DNA of 10,677 nt, taken from JAWXCH01 sp034440595. Its GTDB lineage: Bacteria; Planctomycetota; Planctomycetia; Pirellulales; JALHPA01. Shown piece after piece: positions 6,896-10,677 of this stretch. The notes under the pieces are model-generated. The model saw only the letters and a program-made list of their open reading frames with translations. It was not told where the DNA came from and made no database searches. The stretch is from NCBI GenBank assembly GCA_034440595.1, contig JAWXCH010000485.1, positions 1-10,677 on the forward strand, read 5' to 3'. The stretch's first letter is position 1. Each line of letters opens with the position of its first letter. The translations under genes were made by a program, and so were the position numbers.

Positions 6896-6993
6896 CAAAT
6901 CACGAAGCTCGGCACGTTGTGCGCAACGCCAATGGGCTTGCTGATTGCGATTATTCATGCCTGCCCGTTGAGACCTATTGATCCATTTTATAG

Positions 6994-7935
6994 ATGATTA
7001 GAATCACCGATCTGCGAAAAGCGTACGGAACTCATGTGGCGGTCGATGGAGTCACCTTCGATATTGCCACAACCGAGACTTTTGGCCTGCTTGGCCCGAA
7101 CGGGGCTGGCAAAAGCACAACGATTCATATGCTGGTCGGTGCGCTCCGACCCGATTCCGGGCAGATAGAAATCGATGGCATACCAGACCCGACGCGTAAG
7201 GAATCGCGTCGCGTGATTGGAATTGCTCCGCAAGCCAGCGCCTTGTACGAAGAACTGACCGGATATGAAAACTTGCGTTTTTTCGCACGTTTGTACGGGC
7301 TGTCTGGTGCAAAACTGACTCAACGGGTCCGTTGGTCGTTGGAATTTGTTGGGCTGCTGGACCGAGCGGGGGACATTGTTCGGCATTACTCGGGTGGGAT
7401 GAAGCGACGGCTGAACATCGCCGCCGCGGTGATTGCCGATCCCAAGGTGATCATGTTGGACGAACCGACGGTGGGTGTCGACCCGCAGTCGCGCAATCAC
7501 ATGTTCGACAATATCGAGCAGCTCAAACGCGATGGCAAAACGATCATTTACACCACGCATTACATGGAAGAAGCACAGCGGTTGTGCGACCGCGTGGCGA
7601 TCATGGATCACGGTCGCATACTGGCGATCGATACCGTCGAAGAACTGATCGCTCGACATGGTGGACATTCGGTGGTTGAGGTGGAATTGGCCCCTGGCAA
7701 TCATCCGCCGGCCGGTCTGGGACCTTCATTGCAAGTGATTCCGCCAGGCGACAATAAGCGAGGGGGATTAGAAGTGGACCACGGCGGCACGCTGTTGAGA
7801 ATTGATACTTCGACACCAGATGATGAAGTTACCAAGCTCATGCAATCGCGAGTCCGATTCACGGCCTTGCAGATTCACCGACCTGATCTGGAGTCGGTCT
7901 TTCTCAATTTGACTGGACGGAGGCTACGCGACTGA
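6994..7935 (+). CDS. ABC-2 type exporter, ATP-binding subunit
   Basis: This 313-residue ATPase should power the membrane subunit encoded directly downstream. All core motifs are intact: Walker A GPNGAGKST (34-42), Q-loop Gln80 in APQAS, signature YSGGMKRR (132-139), Walker B VIMLDEP (152-158, with catalytic Glu157) and the switch His189 in TTHYMEE. This motif set and the roughly 85-residue tail after the ATPase core fit the CcmA/NatA/DrrA type of ATPase that pairs with ABC-2 permeases. The exported compound cannot be told; drugs, sodium, lipids and polysaccharides are all known substrates of relatives. The ATG at 6994 starts exactly at the conserved MIRITDLRKAYG; no good Shine-Dalgarno sequence precedes it. 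Its TGA overlaps the next ATG by one base (TGATG, 7933-7937), which indicates translational coupling. Confidence 0.95.
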   Translation: MIRITDLRKAYGTHVAVDGVTFDIATTETFGLLGPNGAGKSTTIHMLVGALRPDSGQIEIDGIPDPTRKESRRVIGIAPQASALYEELTGYENLRFFARLYGLSGAKLTQRVRWSLEFVGLLDRAGDIVRHYSGGMKRRLNIAAAVIADPKVIMLDEPTVGVDPQSRNHMFDNIEQLKRDGKTIIYTTHYMEEAQRLCDRVAIMDHGRILAIDTVEELIARHGGHSVVEVELAPGNHPPAGLGPSLQVIPPGDNKRGGLEVDHGGTLLRIDTSTPDDEVTKLMQSRVRFTALQIHRPDLESVFLNLTGRRLRD

Positions 7936-9476
7936 TGCGGAGCATTTTTATTATCGCGATCAAGGATTTGCGGCTGCTGTGGCGAGACAAGCTCGGACTG
8001 TTCTGGGTCATTTTCTTTCCATTGATGATGGCGGTGTTTTTCGGCAGTTTGTTTGGCGGGCTTGGTCGGCGGGCACCGCTGCCGGTGATCATTGTGGACG
8101 AAGACAAGACCGATCGCTCGCGCGATTTTATTCAGCGGCTGTATTCGGCCGACTCGGTGCGATTCATAAAACCAGATGGTTCTGAGGCACCACCGAATCA
8201 AAAAATCGACGTGGCCCAGATCGGTTCGCGCAATATCGAAGATGCGGAGGCCATGGTCCGCAAAAGCGAAGTCGCCGCCTACGTGCGACTAAAGCCGGGT
8301 TTCGGCAAAAGCCTGGGCTTTATGCCGAATATCCAGTTCATGGAGTTGGGTGTAGATCCGGCCAGACGTGTTGAGGCTGGTATTCTGCAAGGGGTAATCA
8401 TGGATAGCTACACCGCTCCACTGCGTGATATGACGCGCGATCCTGAAGTGGCCAAGAAGTCGCTCGCGCAAGCCAGGGAGGATATTGTCACTTCGGGAAT
8501 CTACACCTTCCGTCAGCAGAAGGGGCTGCGCGATTTTATCCGAGCATTTGAACGCCTGGTCGTTCCTGAGGAACTGGACGAGGAAGTGCCTGGAGCGGAC
8601 ACGACTGACGATAGCGATCCGGCAACACCTGACGCGCCAACGTCTGAATCGCCAACGGGTGACGCTGCGGAGGCATCCACGGCCGAACCTGCCAAAGGTG
8701 GCGAGCAGGCGATATCGGGCGAGCAAGCTAAATCTGACGGGGGGGCAAAATCAGGCGACAGTGCTGCAACTTCGTCGGCTACTGAATCCGATGAGAAGGA
8801 AGATGGAGAACCACCGGCCAGTTCGATTATCTCGACAAGTGCCAAGATTGTAGAAGTACGTCCAGAACATAAAGGCCCCAACACCGGTTACGAGATTTCG
8901 TTCCCGCAGTCGATCACCTGGGGAATTTTTGGCTGCCTGTCGGTGTTCGCCATCTCATTGGTTCAAGAACAAACGCAAGGAACCTACCTGCGACTGCGTG
9001 TGGCACCTATCTCACGCGCTCAGATCCTGGCTGGCAAGGGATTCGCCTGCTGGCTGGCTTGTTGCACAGTATCGGTGCTGCTGATTATTTTTGGCCGCCT
9101 CGTTTTTCGCATTGAGGTCGATAATCCCAAAGCATTGGCACTGGCCATTGTCTGCTCTAGTTTTTGCTTTGTCGGTGTGATGATGTTTGCTTCGGTCCTG
9201 GGCAGGAGCGAACGCGCTGTCGGTGGTTCGGTTTGGGCTATCAACATGCCACTGGCAATGCTCGGTGGTAGCATGATCCCGCTGGTTGTCATGCCACCTT
9301 GGATGCAAACAGCGAGTAGTTTCAGCCCTGTCAAATGGATGATTCTGGCACTGGAGGGGGCGATCTGGCGCGGATTCAGCATGGCGGAAATGGCGCTGCC
9401 CTGCCTGATTCTAATCGCGTTCGGAGTTGGCACGTATATCATCGGTTTGCTGATTCTGCTGCAACGAGATTCGTAG
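7935..9476 (+). CDS. ABC-2 type exporter, permease subunit with acidic insert
   Basis: This 513-residue membrane protein is the partner of the ATPase just upstream and follows the ABC-2 plan. One N-terminal membrane helix (about 18-42, after the amphipathic IAIKDLRLLWRDK) is followed by a large extracytoplasmic region, then five hydrophobic segments from about residue 326 to the end. RLRVAPISRAQILAGK (about 352-367) is the typical loop of this family between helices. The external region holds an unusual stretch at about 212-296 that is almost only Asp, Glu, Ser, Thr, Ala, Pro and Gly with a few Lys, containing GEQA and KSxxG-like imperfect repeats. That is likely disordered and makes the protein longer than the usual 370-400 residues of the family. 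No Shine-Dalgarno sequence is needed because translation is coupled through TGATG. No clear terminator follows. Confidence 0.93.
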   Translation: MRSIFIIAIKDLRLLWRDKLGLFWVIFFPLMMAVFFGSLFGGLGRRAPLPVIIVDEDKTDRSRDFIQRLYSADSVRFIKPDGSEAPPNQKIDVAQIGSRNIEDAEAMVRKSEVAAYVRLKPGFGKSLGFMPNIQFMELGVDPARRVEAGILQGVIMDSYTAPLRDMTRDPEVAKKSLAQAREDIVTSGIYTFRQQKGLRDFIRAFERLVVPEELDEEVPGADTTDDSDPATPDAPTSESPTGDAAEASTAEPAKGGEQAISGEQAKSDGGAKSGDSAATSSATESDEKEDGEPPASSIISTSAKIVEVRPEHKGPNTGYEISFPQSITWGIFGCLSVFAISLVQEQTQGTYLRLRVAPISRAQILAGKGFACWLACCTVSVLLIIFGRLVFRIEVDNPKALALAIVCSSFCFVGVMMFASVLGRSERAVGGSVWAINMPLAMLGGSMIPLVVMPPWMQTASSFSPVKWMILALEGAIWRGFSMAEMALPCLILIAFGVGTYIIGLLILLQRDS

Positions 9477-10017
9477 CGCCAATTCGCAAACTTTTCAACC
9501 CGAGGCGTCGGTTGGAAGCTACGCGATTTGATTCACCGCAGAGAACGCCAAGAGCGCAGAGTGACGCGCAGAGATTGCAAACAATCCCGCATTTCAATTT
9601 AGTCTTTATCCTGTTCATCCTGTCTATCCTTGTTCAACAAACAGAATTAGAGTGCGGAGGAAACAAGAATGAAAGGGATGGACTGGATACGGGCAAGCTT
9701 CCTCTCTGCGTTCTGCTCCGTGTCCTCTGCGGTAAATCTAAAAAGCGCAAATTCAATATTGGACGTTCAGGTAATTGTGGCGAGGTTTTTTAGCCGAACA
9801 GTCTCCCTGCTAGCACGGTTTTCGGCTTCTATGCTGCTCAGTTGCTATTGAGCGATTGACGCCGCTTTGCTACAAGCCGTGGCCGTAGACCGTACCGGGG
9901 TTAGTCCATGCGCTGCCAATGCAGAGCACTGCTGGGCAAGCCATCAGTGGCACCCGCGCGTGCGATCGATTGAGAAATGATCAGATCCTTATCTACTTAT
10001 TTGCAGGAGGCCTCGCG
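9477..10017. other. Intergenic region with a repeat, no supported gene
   Basis: This gap follows the permease gene. The imperfect inverted repeat occupies 9530-9738. A 60-codon frame at 9669-9851 has a good GGAGG (9656-9660) 8 nt before its ATG, but it is built largely from the repeat arm and shows no family features, so I do not call it. From about 9740 to 10000 I see only a weak 7-bp inverted pair (agccgaa near 9792 and ttcggct near 9824) without a T-tract. A Shine-Dalgarno sequence for the next gene is at 10005-10010. Confidence 0.5.
9530..9738. repeat. Intergenic element with imperfect inverted arms
   Basis: The left arm (9530-9561, starting gattcaccgcagagaacg) and the right arm (9702-9738, on the other strand starting gatttaccgcagaggaca) are imperfect inverted copies. 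Between them lie three near-identical 9-bp tandem units, atcctgttc, atcctgtct and atccttgtt (9608-9634). From memory, similar cgcagag-type arms and atcctgt-type interiors recur in intergenic DNA of planctomycetes and other bacteria, but I cannot search to confirm that. No transposase is present, so if mobile it is non-autonomous. Confidence 0.65.
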
Positions 10018-10677
10018 ATGCGCGGATTGAGCGTCATTGCCGGCTGCTGTCTATTCTGGACGCAGCTTGCGCTCGCGGCTGAGCAAGATTTCCCCTATAC
10101 CGCGTATATCAGCCAGGATGGCACGGCTATTCGGTGCGCTGCGGGGCGTAACTATTATGCGACCGATCAGCTCAAACGTGGCGAAATGGTCGAGGTGCAT
10201 GAGCATTCCAAGGATGGCTGGTGCGCGATCCGTCCCCCCGAGGGAAGTTTTAGCTGGGTGCTGGCCGATTCACTGCGTGTTGACAGTGACGGAATCGGCA
10301 TTGTGCTGCATGACAAAACTCCTTGCCGGGTAGGGAGCAGCGTCACCGATCTGTGGGACGTGATTCAAGTTCGCCTGAGCCGGGCCGAAGAAGTGGAAGT
10401 ATTGGACGCTGTGCTTCGCGAGCTAAAGAAAGATGACAAAATCGAAAATTCGATGTGGTGCAAGATTGCACCCCCTTCCGGTGAATTTCGCTGGGTCGAA
10501 GCGGCCAGCCTGAGCCGCGAAACACCGGCCACGGTACTGGCCAGCAACAGCGATGACCAACTTGAAAAGCGTAACGACAATACTTCAACTAAACCCGCCG
10601 AACGCAATGCGGATCCTGCCCCTGCGACCGTGGTCGATACGGCAGTCAGTCGTGCCGACCGTTGGGAACTGGACTCC
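10018..10677 (+). CDS. Secreted SH3-like repeat protein, 3' end beyond the window
   Basis: The reading frame is open from the ATG at 10018 to the window end: 220 codons with no stop, so it is a partial gene. AGGAGG (10005-10010) lies 7 nt before the ATG, a near-ideal ribosome site. A Sec signal peptide covers residues 1-20 (hydrophobic core, ALA before AEQD). Two similar SH3b-like repeats follow, about 26-88 and 92-167. Each ends in the same pattern: WCAIRPPEGSFSWVLADSL at 68-86 and WCKIAPPSGEFRWVEAASL at 147-165. From about 170 the chain turns into a Ser/Thr/Asn/Pro-rich linker that probably leads to further domains downstream. Bacterial SH3b domains often bind cell-wall or envelope components, but no ligand can be inferred. 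It lies 541 bp after the permease gene and is probably a separate transcription unit. Confidence 0.85.
   Translation, partial: MRGLSVIAGCCLFWTQLALAAEQDFPYTAYISQDGTAIRCAAGRNYYATDQLKRGEMVEVHEHSKDGWCAIRPPEGSFSWVLADSLRVDSDGIGIVLHDKTPCRVGSSVTDLWDVIQVRLSRAEEVEVLDAVLRELKKDDKIENSMWCKIAPPSGEFRWVEAASLSRETPATVLASNSDDQLEKRNDNTSTKPAERNADPAPATVVDTAVSRADRWELDS

Noticed and set aside
6915..6928. Small hairpin (cgttg, tgcg, caacg) between the MBL and ABC ATPase genes, considered as a terminator
   Set aside because: The stem is only 5 bp and no T-tract follows.
9335..9793. Plus-strand open frame of 152 codons running from the permease 3' end into the repeat
   Set aside because: It overlaps the permease C-terminus in another frame and then translates the repeat arms.
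9669..9851. Possible 60-residue gene with GGAGG 8 nt before its ATG
   Set aside because: The start signal is good, but the frame largely reads through the right arm of a repeat and has no conserved feature; the site is probably part of the repeated element.
9970..9999. TTGAGA with TACTTA as a promoter for the SH3-like protein gene
   Set aside because: The -10 match is poor and the placement is very close to the ribosome site; not enough to call.

Overview
The window looks like chromosomal DNA of a planctomycete, most likely of the Pirellulales. The grounds are a DUF1571-family secreted protein, a Tat-exported Gfo/Idh/MocA dehydrogenase, a secreted SH3-repeat protein and roomy intergenic regions carrying palindromic repeats. 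No rRNA, tRNA, transposase, phage gene or CRISPR array is visible. This lineage call is inferred from gene content, not from a marker gene.

Layout. 151-999 (minus) is a PSP1/RicT-like protein. 1163-2605 (minus) is a Tat-exported predicted dehydrogenase. 2986-3399 (plus) is a small Lys/Glu-rich predicted lipoprotein that ends in a strong intrinsic terminator (3424-3457). The gap between this gene and the convergent alpha/beta hydrolase (3838-4749, minus) holds an inverted pair of a roughly 90-bp composite palindromic element (3577-3666 and 3707-3798). 4832-5746 (minus) is a DUF1571 protein with a consensus Shine-Dalgarno sequence. A divergent intergenic region of about 490 bp follows and contains a sigma70-like promoter candidate. 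The plus strand then carries a metallo-beta-lactamase-fold hydrolase (about 6239-6895), an ABC-2 type exporter pair (ATPase 6994-7935, permease 7935-9476, joined by a TGATG overlap), a 540-bp gap with an imperfect inverted repeat (9530-9738), and the first 220 codons of a secreted two-repeat SH3-like protein (10018 to the window end).

How the genes work together. The only clear functional unit is the ABC ATPase/permease pair, which should form one exporter. The MBL hydrolase lies 98 bp upstream on the same strand and could be co-transcribed with it, but nothing ties it to transport. The other genes look like independent units: an Fe-S/regulatory RicT-type protein, an exported sugar-type dehydrogenase, envelope proteins and a membrane-anchored hydrolase.

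I see no convincing new multi-gene system. The observations most worth a second look are non-coding: the inverted composite palindromes at 3577-3798, the arms at 9530-9738, and a near-perfect hairpin lying over a candidate start codon at 4740-4768. The permease's long acidic low-complexity insert is the most unusual protein feature.
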